A stretch of DNA of 63,115 nucleotides from CAMAVH01 sp964628235 (GTDB lineage Bacteria > Pseudomonadota > Alphaproteobacteria > SMXQ01), in the NCBI GenBank assembly GCA_964628235.1, contig CAZVLU010000016.1:1-63115 (forward strand). The letters are read 5' to 3'. This document shows positions 35,057 through 45,600 of the stretch, piece by piece. The position numbers and the translations under genes are program-made. The first letter of the stretch is position 1. The number at the start of each line of letters is the position of its first letter. The notes beneath the pieces were generated by a model that saw only the letters and a list, made by a program, of their open reading frames with translations, ran no database searches and was not told the origin of the DNA.

Positions 35057-35893
35057 TTAGCGGGACATCAAGATCGGCAACGGCATGGTGGCCAGCATGT
35101 TGCGCGTCATGCCGCCGAGGATCATCTCGCGCCACCGGGCGCGGCCGAAAGCCCCCATGACGATCATGTCGGCGCCGAAATCGCCGGCGATGTCGCGCAT
35201 GGTCTTGCCCATGGTGCCGCGCTCGGCCTTGGCGATGCGCGCCGTCGCCGTGATGCCGTGACGCGACAGATGCGTGACGACATCGGCCGCCGGATTGTCG
35301 CCCTGGCCGGAAATGCCGGACTCGGGATTGATCGCGACGACGCAGACTTCTTTCGCTTTCAGCAGGAAGGGCAGCGCGTCGTTCACGGCGCGGGCAGCAC
35401 CCCGGCTCGTCTTCCACAGGATCATGACCTTCTCGCCGACGGTCGGGAACAGGCCCGCGTGCGGCACGATGATGACCGGACGGCCGACATCGAGCACCAA
35501 CTGCTCGGGCAGTTCCGGCGCGGTGCCCGGATCGAGGCGTTCGGGATTGCGCTGGCCGGCGATCACCAGATCGGCGAAGCGCGCATGCAGCATGACGAGA
35601 TCGGGCAAAGCGCCTTCGACTTGACGCCATTCGGCGCTGACGCCGGCGCTGCGCGTGCGTTCGATGAACAGCTTCTCGGCTTCGTGCGACGCCTCGCGCA
35701 TATATTTATCATGCGCTTCGACCAGTTCGGGCCCGAGATCGGCCTCGGCATATTGATGCATCGGCGCCAGGCCGACGACATAGAGGCCGGTTAGCCGCGC
35801 GCCGAAGGATTTGGCGAAGGAGATAGCGACATCGACTCGCGCCTGACAAGACGGCGAGCTGTCGAGATGGACCAGGATATCCTTGTAGCCCAT
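35057..35893 (-). CDS. Universal stress protein, two-domain
   Basis: A 278-aa protein with two tandem Usp domains (about 1-150 and 155-278). The second carries the ATP-binding pattern GAFGRARWREMILGGMTRN in the G-x2-G-x9-G-S/T style. GGAGG precedes ATG 35893; a longer start at 35926 was rejected. It is paralogous to the protein at 49161-50024. UspA proteins help cells survive starvation, oxidative or respiratory stress. It converges with the dipeptide permease gene with no gap to speak of. Confidence 0.9.
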   Translation of the reverse strand: MGYKDILVHLDSSPSCQARVDVAISFAKSFGARLTGLYVVGLAPMHQYAEADLGPELVEAHDKYMREASHEAEKLFIERTRSAGVSAEWRQVEGALPDLVMLHARFADLVIAGQRNPERLDPGTAPELPEQLVLDVGRPVIIVPHAGLFPTVGEKVMILWKTSRGAARAVNDALPFLLKAKEVCVVAINPESGISGQGDNPAADVVTHLSRHGITATARIAKAERGTMGKTMRDIAGDFGADMIVMGAFGRARWREMILGGMTRNMLATMPLPILMSR

Positions 35894-36110
35894 AGATGCC
35901 TCCGCGTTGCCGGGTCTCGCGACCACGGCTTGAGGGCCCGCAAAGCTTGCCGTCCGCCCGGACCGAAAGCGGCTTTTTTCTGATTATACCGTAACATAGC
36001 CCTCCTCGCCACCGCCCCGCGACACCGCTTTTCCGTTTGGCGGACCCCCGAATTTACGCTAGCTAATTTACAGTCCGGGGATCATCGACGCCTTTTCGCA
36101 AGGAAGAAGT

Positions 36111-37544
36111 ATGGCGACGCATACGAAAATTCGGCCCGTCATCCTCGCCGGCGGTACCGGCACACGCCTATGGCCGATGTCGCGTCTCCTCTCGCCTAAG
36201 CAATTCATGCCGCTGGCCGGGCCCAAGACCATGCTGGCCGACACCGTCAGCCGCGTCGACGACGCGACCCGCTTCCTGCCGCCCATCGTGCTGTGCAACG
36301 AGGAATACCGCTTCATCGTCGCCGAGCAGATGCGCGCCCTCGGCGTGACGCCCGAGGCCATCGTGCTCGAGCCGGTGGCGCGCAACACCGCGCCGGCCGT
36401 CACGGTCGCCGCGCTGCTGGCGGCCAAAAGCGATCCCGCAACGCCGCTCCTGCTGCTGCCGGCCGACCACGTCATCGCCGCCGGCGCCAAGTTCCAGGCC
36501 GCCATCGCCGCCGCTCTGCCCGCCGCCATCGCCGGCAAGCTGATGACCTTCGGCATCCTGCCGGCGCGCGCCGAGACCGGCTACGGCTACATCCGCCGCG
36601 GCCCGGCGCTCGAGGGCCATGACGGCTGCTATGCCGTCGACCGTTTCGTCGAAAAGCCCGACGCCGCCACCGCCGAAGCTTATTTGAAGGATGGCGGCTA
36701 CGACTGGAACAGCGGCATGTTCCTGTTCCGCGCCGACCGCTATCTCGCCGAGTTGACACGCTTGCAGCCGGCCATCGCCGCTGCCTGCGAAGACGCCATC
36801 GCCAAGGGCGCCAACGACCTCGACTTTTTCCGCCTCGACAAGGGCGCCTTTGCGCAAGCGCCGTCGATCTCGATCGACTATGCCGTGATGGAACACACGA
36901 AGGACGCCGGCGTGGTGCCGGCCGACATCGGCTGGAACGATGTCGGCGCGTGGGACGCGCTGTGGCAGATCGGCCAGAAGGATGGCGACGGCAACGTCAA
37001 ACTCGGCGACGTCGTCGCCATCGATAGCGCGAACAGCTATCTGCGCAGCGAAGGCGGCAAGCTGCTCGCCACGGTGGGCGTCGACAATCTTGTCGTGGTC
37101 GTCACCGACGACGCCGTGCTCGTCACCGAGATGGACAAGGCGCAGGACGTCAAAAAGGTCGTCGAACATCTGAACGCCATGAAGCGCGAAGAGCCGCGCA
37201 GCCACACCACGGTGTTCCGCCCCTGGGGCAGCTATCGCGGCATCGACATCGGCGAGCGCCATCAGGTCAAGCACATCATGGTCAAGCCGGGCGCCAAGCT
37301 GTCGCTGCAATGGCACCATCACCGCGCCGAGCATTGGGTGGTCGTCAGCGGCCGCGCCCAAGTGACGAAGGGCGACGAGATCGTCATGCTCAACGAGAAC
37401 GAGTCGATCTACATCCCGATCGGCACGCAGCATCGCCTTGAGAACCCCGGCAAGGTGCCGCTGCATCTCATCGAAGTGCAATCCGGCGGCTATCTCGGCG
37501 AGGACGACATCGTCCGCATCGAGGATACCTACGGACGCTCATAA
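36111..37544 (+). CDS. manC: Mannose-1-phosphate guanylyltransferase / mannose-6-phosphate isomerase
   Basis: A 477-aa bifunctional enzyme (ManC/AlgA/CpsB type). The N-terminal pyrophosphorylase domain has VILAGGTGTRLWPMSR (about residues 10-25) and PKQFMPL, VEKPD and GMFLFRAD. The C-terminal cupin isomerase domain (from about residue 360) has the zinc-site segment LQWHHHRAEHW. It makes GDP-mannose for polysaccharide or glycoconjugate synthesis. AAGGAAG precedes ATG 36111. No other capsule or alginate genes are adjacent. Confidence 0.94.
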   Translation: MATHTKIRPVILAGGTGTRLWPMSRLLSPKQFMPLAGPKTMLADTVSRVDDATRFLPPIVLCNEEYRFIVAEQMRALGVTPEAIVLEPVARNTAPAVTVAALLAAKSDPATPLLLLPADHVIAAGAKFQAAIAAALPAAIAGKLMTFGILPARAETGYGYIRRGPALEGHDGCYAVDRFVEKPDAATAEAYLKDGGYDWNSGMFLFRADRYLAELTRLQPAIAAACEDAIAKGANDLDFFRLDKGAFAQAPSISIDYAVMEHTKDAGVVPADIGWNDVGAWDALWQIGQKDGDGNVKLGDVVAIDSANSYLRSEGGKLLATVGVDNLVVVVTDDAVLVTEMDKAQDVKKVVEHLNAMKREEPRSHTTVFRPWGSYRGIDIGERHQVKHIMVKPGAKLSLQWHHHRAEHWVVVSGRAQVTKGDEIVMLNENESIYIPIGTQHRLENPGKVPLHLIEVQSGGYLGEDDIVRIEDTYGRS

Positions 37545-37659
37545 AGCCGCGGTTTCAAGCGCCGGAACAAACGTTTCGCATTCATTCCGCACTTGCGCTG
37601 CCGCGCTCTTGGCGACACTCTGCGCGAAACGCATTTCGCACAGCTTCGCGCAGGACTCC

Positions 37660-39054
37660 ATGGCCGACACACTGACCCCGCCGCACGGCGTCAACAGCTT
37701 CGCCGCGCGCGACATCGCCGCCGTGCTGCATCCCTACACCAATCTCGAACTGCACGAGAAGATCGGGCCCCTGGTCATCACCGGCGGCGACGGCGTGCAT
37801 GTCATCGACGAACAGGGCACCCGCTATATCGAAGCGATGTCCGGCCTGTGGTGCGCCAGCCTCGGCTTCAGCGAGAAGCGCTTGGCCGACGCCGCCGCCA
37901 AGCAAATGACCAAACTGCCCTACTACCACCTGTTCGGCGGCAAGTCGCACGACCGCGCCATCGAGCTGGCAGAAACGCTGATCGCTATGGTGCCGGTGCC
38001 GATGTCGCATGTCTTCTTTGCCGACTCGGGCTCGGAGGCCGTCGATACCGCGATCAAGTTCGTCTGGTACTACAACAACGCCGTCGGCCGCCCGGCCAAG
38101 AAGAAGATCATCAGCCGCCAAAAGGGCTATCACGGGGTCACCGTCGCCGCCGCCAGCCTGACCGCGCTGCCGGCCAACCACCGCAGCTTCGATCTGCCGC
38201 GCGAAGGCTTCCTGCAAACCGACTGCCCGCATTACTACCGCTTCGGCTTGCCGGGCGAGAGCGAGGAGCAGTTCGCCGACCGCCTCGTCGCCAATCTCGA
38301 AGCGCAGATCGTGAAAGAAGGGCCGGACACGGTCGCCGCCTTCATCGCCGAGCCGGTGCAGGGCGCCGGCGGGGTGATCGTGCCGCCGCGCAGCTACTTC
38401 GCCAAGATTCAGGCTTTGCTGCGCAAATACGACATTCTGTTCATCGCCGACGAAGTCATCACCGGCTTCGGCCGCACCGGCAACATGTTCGGCAGCACCA
38501 CCTTCGATCTGCAACCCGACATGATCACGCTGGCGAAGGCGCTGTCGTCGGGCTACATGCCGATCTCGGCGGTGATGATCAACGAGAAGCTTTATAAAGC
38601 CTTCGTCTCGGAGAGCGGCAAGATCGGCACCTTCGGCCACGGCTTCACCTACTCGGCCCATCCGGTGCCGGCCGCCGTCGCGCTCGAGACCCTGCGCATC
38701 TACCAGGAACGCGACATCGTCGCCCATATCCGCCAGATGAGCCCGCTGCTGCAGGACGGCCTGCGCAAGTTCGCCGATCATCCGCTGGTCGGCGAGGTGC
38801 GCGGCATCGGCCTCGTCGCCGGCGTCGAACTGGTGGCGGACAAGGCGAAGAAGACGCCGTTCGAGCCCTACGGCAAGGCCGGCGCGGCGCTTATCCGCCA
38901 TGCCCAGGCGCACGGGCTGATCACCCGCGCGCTCGGCGACACCATCGCCTTTTCGCCGCCGCTCATCATCCAGCCCGACGAAATCGCCGCCCTATTGGCA
39001 CGTTTCGGCAAGGCGCTCGACGGGGCCCATGCCGAACTGGCTGCTACCGCCTGA
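37660..39054 (+). CDS. Class-III PLP aminotransferase
   Basis: A 464-aa fold-type-I aminotransferase of the omega-amino-acid:pyruvate group. Key segments are GLWCASLGF, FADSGSEAVDTAIK for phosphate binding, KGYHGVTVAAASL, FIAEPVQGAGGV, FIADEVITGFGRTG (the Asp that contacts the pyridine nitrogen) and ITLAKALSSGY with the PLP Lys. Substrates may be beta-alanine, putrescine-derived or other omega-amines. Upstream in-frame sequence to 37438 has no similarity to the family and was dropped. The stop TGA lies inside the first copy of a 103-bp repeat. Confidence 0.92.
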   Translation: MADTLTPPHGVNSFAARDIAAVLHPYTNLELHEKIGPLVITGGDGVHVIDEQGTRYIEAMSGLWCASLGFSEKRLADAAAKQMTKLPYYHLFGGKSHDRAIELAETLIAMVPVPMSHVFFADSGSEAVDTAIKFVWYYNNAVGRPAKKKIISRQKGYHGVTVAAASLTALPANHRSFDLPREGFLQTDCPHYYRFGLPGESEEQFADRLVANLEAQIVKEGPDTVAAFIAEPVQGAGGVIVPPRSYFAKIQALLRKYDILFIADEVITGFGRTGNMFGSTTFDLQPDMITLAKALSSGYMPISAVMINEKLYKAFVSESGKIGTFGHGFTYSAHPVPAAVALETLRIYQERDIVAHIRQMSPLLQDGLRKFADHPLVGEVRGIGLVAGVELVADKAKKTPFEPYGKAGAALIRHAQAHGLITRALGDTIAFSPPLIIQPDEIAALLARFGKALDGAHAELAATA

Positions 39055-39256
39055 ACGCGCGCCATAGCCTACCTGGGCCGAATGATTCCGCTAAGTCACC
39101 GGTTTCCCTAAAGAAACTCGCTCGAGTGGGGCCTGTGGATAGGGTGGCGGCAGCTGAACGCGCGCCATAGCCTACCTGGGCCGAATGATTCCGCTAAGTC
39201 ACAGGTTTCCCTAAAGAAACTCGCTCGAGTGGGGCCTGTGGATAGGGTGGCGGCAG
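39051..39256 (+). repeat. Tandem duplication, two 103-bp copies, upstream of hemA
   Basis: 39051-39153 and 39154-39256 are identical except for one base (GTCACCGG versus GTCACAGG). The first copy begins with the last bases of the aminotransferase gene (CTGA including its stop). Each copy contains GTTTC-CCTAAA-GAAAC and ACTCGCTCGAGT symmetric elements. The near identity indicates a recent duplication. Confidence 0.97.
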
Positions 39257-39347
39257 CCCCCCCGCCCTGCTACTATTTCGCTGGCCGCGCCGCCGACAGT
39301 TTGAGCGGATGCGCCACCGTATCGAGCACCCCCGAGCGTCACCCGCC

Positions 39348-40571
39348 ATGGACTACAATGCCTTCTTTGCCGACGCCATCGCCCGGCTGAAAGCCGAAGG
39401 GCGTTACCGCGTCTTCGCCGATCTCGAACGCCGCGCCGGCGCCTTTCCGAGCGCCCGCTATCACGGCGGCGGCCCCAACGGCCTTAATGGCGACGAAGTC
39501 ACCGTCTGGTGCAGCAACGACTATCTTGGCATGGGCCAGCATCCGGCCGTGCTCGACGCCATGGCCGAGGCGATCCGCACATGCGGCGCTGGCGCCGGCG
39601 GCACGCGCAACATCTCGGGCACCAACCACTATCACGTTTTGCTCGAACGCGAGCTCGCCGACCTGCACGGCAAGGAAGCCGCGCTGCTCTTCACCTCGGG
39701 CTATGTCTCGAACGAGGCGACGCTCAGCACGCTGGCGCGTCTCTTGCCCGGCTGCATCGTCTTCTCCGACGCGCTCAACCATGCCTCGATGATCCAGGGC
39801 ATCAAACATTCCGGCGCCGAGAAGCGCATCTTCCGCCATAACGACGTCGCCCATCTCGAACAGCTCTTGCGCGCCGCCGATCCCAAGGCGCCCAAGCTGA
39901 TCGCTTTCGAGTCGGTCTATTCGATGGACGGCGACATCGCCCCCATCTCGGCCATCTGCGACATCGCCGACAAGTACGGCGCGATGACCTATATCGACGA
40001 AGTCCACGCCGTCGGCATGTACGGTCCGCGCGGCGGCGGCATCACCGACCGCGAGGGCATCGCCCATCGCCTCACCGTCATCGAAGGCACATTGGCCAAG
40101 GCGATCGGCGCGCATGGCGGCTATATCGCCGCCAGCAGCGCGCTGATCGACGTGGTCCGCAGCTTCGCGCCGGGCTTCATCTTCACCTCATCCATGCCGC
40201 CATCGGTCGCCGCCGGCGCGCTTGTCAGCGTCCGCCACCTGAAGGTCAGCGACGCCGAGCGCCTGCGCCAACAAGAGCGCGCGGCGCGACTCAAGCGCCA
40301 ACTCGCCGAAGCCGGCCTGCCGGTCATGCCGTCGGAAAGCCATATCGTGCCGGTTCTCGTCGGCGACGCGCGGCTGTGCAAGCTGGCCTGCGACGAACTG
40401 CTCGAGCGCCACAACATCTACATCCAGCCGATCAACTATCCGACCGTGCCGCGCGGCGCCGAGCGCCTGCGCATCACACCGACGCCGCAGCATAGCGACG
40501 AGATGATGGATCGTCTCGTCGCCGCGCTTGCCGAGGTTTGGGCGCGCCTCGACATCCGGCGCGCGGCATAA
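39348..40571 (+). CDS. hemA: 5-aminolevulinate synthase (C4 pathway)
   Basis: A 407-aa PLP enzyme that condenses glycine and succinyl-CoA to 5-aminolevulinate, the first step of tetrapyrrole synthesis in alphaproteobacteria. It starts with the classical MDYNAFFADAI, has WCSNDYLGMG, GGTRNISGTNHYH, IDEVHAVGMYG and the PLP Lys251 in EGTLAKAIGAHGGY. ATG 39348 gives the family N-terminus; an in-frame codon at 39309 was rejected. The upstream duplication may affect its promoter. Confidence 0.97.
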   Translation: MDYNAFFADAIARLKAEGRYRVFADLERRAGAFPSARYHGGGPNGLNGDEVTVWCSNDYLGMGQHPAVLDAMAEAIRTCGAGAGGTRNISGTNHYHVLLERELADLHGKEAALLFTSGYVSNEATLSTLARLLPGCIVFSDALNHASMIQGIKHSGAEKRIFRHNDVAHLEQLLRAADPKAPKLIAFESVYSMDGDIAPISAICDIADKYGAMTYIDEVHAVGMYGPRGGGITDREGIAHRLTVIEGTLAKAIGAHGGYIAASSALIDVVRSFAPGFIFTSSMPPSVAAGALVSVRHLKVSDAERLRQQERAARLKRQLAEAGLPVMPSESHIVPVLVGDARLCKLACDELLERHNIYIQPINYPTVPRGAERLRITPTPQHSDEMMDRLVAALAEVWARLDIRRAA

Positions 40572-40591
40572 GGGAAAGGCAGGGCCAGACG

Positions 40592-41149
40592 ATGTTCCCA
40601 GACCATTCTCTGATGCCCCGCGAAGCGCTGCGCCTGGCAGCCCTCGGCATGCTGGCCGAAGCTCCCATCGCCTACGGCGATCTTGCGCGCGACCTGCGCG
40701 TCTTCGTCTCGCACATCATGGGTCCCTCGCCCGAAGCCATGGGCGCCTCGCTCGAGCTCTTGCGCTACGAAGGGCTCGCCGATCAATGCGAAGAGAACGG
40801 CGTCGCCAAACTGATCATCACCAGCAAAGGCCGCAGCGAACTCGATGCGCTGATGCAGGCAACCGTGCGCTCGCCGTTCAACGATCTCAACAAACTCGTC
40901 GTGGCGCTCAAAATGCGCTTCCTGCCCCTGCTCTCGCCGGCCGCGCAACGCGATCAGGCTGTGCTTTTGGCCGAAGCCTGCCGCGCCGAACTGGCCCGCC
41001 TCGTCGGGCTCTGCAACCAGCAGGCCGCCGCCAAAGGCAGCGCCTTTTCCGACTGGCTCGAACATGACATCGCCCAGGCCGAGCAACGGCTCGCTTGGTT
41101 TGAATCCCTTGGCGGCAAGCTTGCCGCTCTCCCCCAAAGCCGCGAGTAG
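40592..41149 (+). CDS. PadR-like transcriptional regulator
   Basis: A 185-aa protein with an N-terminal winged-helix (about residues 10-80: LAALGMLAEAPIAYGDLARDL and the wing LADQCEENGVAKLIITSKG) and a C-terminal alpha-helical Vir-like dimerisation part (AQRDQAVLLAEACRAELARL). It follows hemA after 20 nt and leads into the DUF1194 gene. It may regulate itself or the heme gene, but no operator was found. Confidence 0.7.
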   Translation: MFPDHSLMPREALRLAALGMLAEAPIAYGDLARDLRVFVSHIMGPSPEAMGASLELLRYEGLADQCEENGVAKLIITSKGRSELDALMQATVRSPFNDLNKLVVALKMRFLPLLSPAAQRDQAVLLAEACRAELARLVGLCNQQAAAKGSAFSDWLEHDIAQAEQRLAWFESLGGKLAALPQSRE

Positions 41150-41152
41150 ATC

Positions 41153-41887
41153 ATGAGCATGAGCCGCATCGCAGTTTTCATCGCGGTGCTGGCCTTCTCG
41201 GGCTTTGCATCGACATTGCCGGCCCAGGCCGCTGACATCCCGGTCGACATCGAACTGGTGCTCAGCGCCGACGTCTCGCGGAGCGTGGACGATCAGGAAT
41301 TCATCCTGCAACGCCAGGGCTACGCCACAGCCTTCCGCGACAAGCGCGTGGTCGACGCGATTCGCGGCGGCGGCATGCGGCGCATCGCCGTCGTCTTCGT
41401 CGAATGGGCGGCCGCCAGCATGCAGCAGATCGTCATCGACTGGACGCTGATCGACAGCGCCGAGAGCGCTGCCGCTTTCGCCGACAAGCTGGAGCGGATG
41501 CCGCGCGCCTATTTCATGGGCGGCGGCACCGCCGTCGGCGACGCGCTCTATCACGCCGCCACCTTGTTCGAGAATAACGGTTACGAGGCCGAGCGCCGCG
41601 TCATCGATCTGTCGGGCGACGGCCGCACCCGCAACGGCCGGCCTGCCGCGCCGGCGCGCGATTTCGTCGTCGCCCAAGGCATCGTCATCAACGGCCTGCC
41701 GATCCTCGGCGAACCGATGCTCGACGTCTTCTACGAACGCGAGGTGATCGGCGGCCCCGGCGCATTCTCGCTGCCCGCCGAAGGCTTCGAGGATTTCGCC
41801 AACGCCGTGCGCAGCAAGCTGATCCGCGAAATCGCCGGCCTCGACGCCTTCCCCATGGACACCGCTCAGGCCGCCTCGCCCGAGTGA
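41153..41887 (+). CDS. DUF1194 (VWA-like) secreted protein
   Basis: A 244-aa exported protein. Signal peptide ends at AQA. The DUF1194 domain has a von Willebrand A core with MIDAS-like LVLSADVSRSV (about residues 36-46, D-x-S-x-S) and a DLSGDGRTRNG loop. Function is unknown; VWA proteins usually bind partner proteins through metal. Only 3 nt separate it from the PadR-like gene. Confidence 0.85.
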   Translation: MSMSRIAVFIAVLAFSGFASTLPAQAADIPVDIELVLSADVSRSVDDQEFILQRQGYATAFRDKRVVDAIRGGGMRRIAVVFVEWAAASMQQIVIDWTLIDSAESAAAFADKLERMPRAYFMGGGTAVGDALYHAATLFENNGYEAERRVIDLSGDGRTRNGRPAAPARDFVVAQGIVINGLPILGEPMLDVFYEREVIGGPGAFSLPAEGFEDFANAVRSKLIREIAGLDAFPMDTAQAASPE

Positions 41888-41929
41888 GTCCGCCCGCCCC
41901 ATCGTCTCGATTATGACTAGGAGTCCGTG

Positions 41930-42529
41930 ATGAAGCTTTTCTATAGCCCGGGGTCTTGCGCCCTGTCGCCGCATATCGTCCTGTGCGAAGCGGGTCTGCC
42001 GCATAGCGCATTGAAGGTCGACATCAAGGCCAAGACGGCAGAAGACGGCAGCAATTATCTCGCCATTAATCCGAAGGGCTACGTGCCGGCGCTGCAGCTC
42101 GACGATGGCCAAATTCTCACCGAAGGCCCGGCGATCATGCAATACCTCGCCGACAAGGTCCCCGCCAGCAACCTGGCGCCGGCCAACGGCACGATGGAGC
42201 GCTATCGTCTGCAGGAATGGCTGAATTTCATCAGCACCGAGTTGCACAAGCAATTCAGTAACCTGTTCAACCAGAACATTCCGGACGCCATCAAGGCCAC
42301 GACCAAGGAAAAACTCGCCAATCGCTACGTCCATATTGGCGAGAGACTCGGCAGACAGGACTACCTTACGGGAAACAGCTTCACTGTGGCCGACGCCTAT
42401 CTCTTCACTGTCATGCGCTGGGGCAAAAAGTTTGAAGTGGCGATGCCCGCCGCCCTGGAAAAATACTTCGACCGCGTCGCCGCACGGCCGCAGGTGCAGG
42501 AAGCGCTCAAAGCCGAAGGGCTGGCCTGA
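41930..42529 (+). CDS. gstA: Glutathione S-transferase, beta class
   Basis: A 199-aa cytosolic GST. The thioredoxin-fold N-terminus starts MKLFYSPGSCALSPH with the beta-class Cys10, followed by the NPKGYVPAL glutathione site and EGPAIMQYLAD. The helical C-domain contains SFTVADAYLFTVMRW. AGGAG lies 6 nt upstream of ATG 41930. A 5-codon mini-ORF (41913-41930) ends in TGATG on this start. Confidence 0.93.
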   Translation: MKLFYSPGSCALSPHIVLCEAGLPHSALKVDIKAKTAEDGSNYLAINPKGYVPALQLDDGQILTEGPAIMQYLADKVPASNLAPANGTMERYRLQEWLNFISTELHKQFSNLFNQNIPDAIKATTKEKLANRYVHIGERLGRQDYLTGNSFTVADAYLFTVMRWGKKFEVAMPAALEKYFDRVAARPQVQEALKAEGLA

Positions 42530-42632
42530 ACAATAGAGATATTAGCCTCCAGTGACAGCATCCCGGCCTTGATCTCATTGATAGCAATAGCGCCTAGGAT
42601 AGCGGTGTGGCCTTGCTATGGCGCAATGCCGA

Positions 42633-45600
42633 TTATGCGTCCGAATGCCCATCGCCCTGCCGATGTATCAGGGCAAACAGCGCGGGAATTACGACAAGCG
42701 TGAGCGCCGTCGATGACAACATGCCCCCAATCATCGGCACCGCGATACGCTGCATGACTTCGGAACCGACGCCCGTGTTCCAAAGAATTGGCAACAGGCC
42801 CGCCATAATGGCGACCACCGTCATCATCTTGGGTCGCACGCGCTCAACCGCGCCGGCCATTATAGCGTCATGCAGGTCGCCGAGCAGGAACGCCCGCCCT
42901 TCGGACAGGCACCGTGCCTGCGTTTCGCGCAAGGCCTGACGCAGATAGATTAGCATGATCACGCCGGTTTCTGCCGCGACGCCCGCTAGCGCGATAAATC
43001 CGACTGCCGAGGCGACGCTCATGTTGAAGCCCATCCAGTCCATCAGCCAAAAACCGCCGACCAACGAGAACGGCAGCGACAGCATGACGATAAAAGTATC
43101 GGAAAGCCTACGAAAGCTCAGATAAAGCAGCAGGAATATAGCCAGCAATGTTGCCGGCACGACAATCTTTAACCGCGCCTCAGCACGTTCCAGATACTCG
43201 AACTGCCCGCTCCACGTCGCAAAATACCCCGTGGGAAAGGTCACTCGTTCGGCAACCGCGCGGCGAGCTTCCTCGACATAACCGCCGAGATCGCGGTCGC
43301 GGATATCGACAAATACGTAAACCGCGAGTTGACCATCCTCTGTCCGAATGGTCGTCGGTCCTTGGGCGCGCCGGACGGCGGCAACGTCGCCCAACGGCAC
43401 GGCCGAACCGTTTGGCAACGAAACCAAAACTTCCGACATGATCGCATCCGGGTCGCTTCGCGCTTCTCGCGGAAAGCGAAGCACGACGGCATAGCGCTCG
43501 CGGCCCTCCACCGTCATAGTGACCGGCTCGGCTCCCAGCGCGCTACCGATCGTCTTCTGCACGTCCTCGACTAACAATCCATAACGGGCAATGCGCTCGC
43601 GGTCTGGTGTAATCTCAAGAAAGTAACCGCTATTGACCCGTTCCGCATAAGCACTAGACGTTCCAGGAACCGTCCTAATCACGCTTTCAACTTCACGCGC
43701 CAAGCGTTCCAATTCCTGCAAGTCTTTACCGAATATCTTAACGCCGACGGGCGTTCGTATTCCTGTGGATAGCATGTCTATTCGCGCTTTGATCGGCATA
43801 GTCCAAGCGTTGCTGACGCCTGGAAATTGCAAAGATGCATCCATCTCGGCGACGAGTTTATCGACCGTCAAGCCACGGCGCCATTGCTCTGGCGGTTTCA
43901 AATTCACGATCGTCTCGAACATCTCGATCGGTGCCGGATCCGTTGCAGTCTGCGCACGGCCGGCCTTGCCCCAAACCGAAGCCACCTCTGGAAATGTTTT
44001 GATGATCTTGTTCTGCGTCTGGAGCAATTCGGCCGCCTTCGTCACCGATAGGCCGGGCAAGGTGGTCGGCATGTACATCAGCGTTCCCTCGTTGAGGTTC
44101 GGCATGAACTCGCTCCCGAGCCGCGTCGCCGGAACGATAGAGACGGCCATGACTGTTAAGGCAACGGCTATGGTCGCAGCCTTCGCCCTGAGCACGAGGC
44201 GGATGACCGGACGATATAGCCAAATCAACGCTCGATTGATCGGATTGCGGTCCTCAGACACGATCCGGCCTCGCACAAGTAATATCATTAGCGCCGGCAC
44301 CAACGTCACCGACAGAATCGCGGCAGACGCCATCGAAAAGGTTTTCGTATAAGCCAACGGTTTAAACAGCCGGCCTTCCTGCGCCTCCAAGGCAAAAATA
44401 GGCAAGAAAGACACGGTTATGATCAAAAGGCTGAAAAACAGAGCCGGGCCGACCTCCTGGGCTGCGTGGATCAGCACTTCAGTTCGCGACGCATCCGGCG
44501 GCGCGCGTTCGAGACGTTTATGAGCGTTTTCGATCATGACAATCGCCGCATCGACCATCGCGCCTATGGCGATAGCGATGCCGCCTAGACTCATGATGTT
44601 CGAGCCAATCCCGAATAAACTCATCATAGCCAACGCCATTAGAACGCCGATGGGCAGCGTGATGATGGCGACGAAGGCGCTGCGCGCATGCAGAAGAAAC
44701 AAGAAGCAGATCAGCGCCACGACGATGCTTTCTTCGATCAACGTCGTCGTCAAGGTGTCGATCGCCCGTTCGATCAATTCAGAGCGGTCATAAACGGGCA
44801 ATATGCCGACGCCCTCCGGTAGACTCGGAACGAGATCCACTATCCTTTTCTTTACAGCGGCGATGACTTCGAGCGCATTGGCGCTATATCGCTGTATCAC
44901 GATGCCGCTAGCGACTTCCCCTTCGCCGTTTAATTCGGCGATGCCGCGCCGCTCGTCGGGCGCAAGCTCGACCCGCGCAACGTCGCCGACCGTCACCGGC
45001 GTCCCGCCTTCAGCTTTTAAGGTGACTTGCTCGATATCCCTGATGCTGTTGATGTAACCGCGGCCCCGGATGATGAATTCGGTTTCAGCCAACTCGATCG
45101 CGCGGCCGCCTACGTCCATATTGCTGGCTTGAACCGCCGCACGGACGCGATCGAGCGTGATTCCGAGCGCCTTCATCCGTAGAGGATCGATGACGATGGC
45201 ATATTGTTTGACGAAGCCTCCAACGCTCGCCGCTTCGGCAACGCCGGACGCTTTGGCGAGGCCGAAGCGGATTTGCCAGTCTTGCAGCGAACGAAGCTCG
45301 GCAAGATCGCGGTTCTCACCGGTCACGGCATATTGATATATCCAGCCAACGCCGGTCGCATCCGGCCCGAGATTAGGCGTCACCCCGGTCGGCAATTTTT
45401 GCGCTGCGACATTGAGGTATTCCAGAACTCGGCTGCGCGCCCAGTAAATGTCCGTGCCGTCCTCGAAAATCACGTAGACGAATGACACGCCGAAGAACGA
45501 GAACCCGCGAACCACACGAGAACGCGGCACGCTCAGCATTGCCGTCGTCAACGGGAAGGTGATTTGATCCTCGACGACTTGCGGCGCTTGCCCAGGATAT

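Noticed and set aside
34155..35060. DppC-type gene as a frameshifted pseudogene
   Set aside because: The frame change coincides exactly with the N placeholder.
8319..37544. Alginate biosynthesis system from algL-like and manC/algA genes
   Set aside because: The genes are 27 kb apart with no polymerase, epimerase or export genes; GDP-mannose has many other uses.
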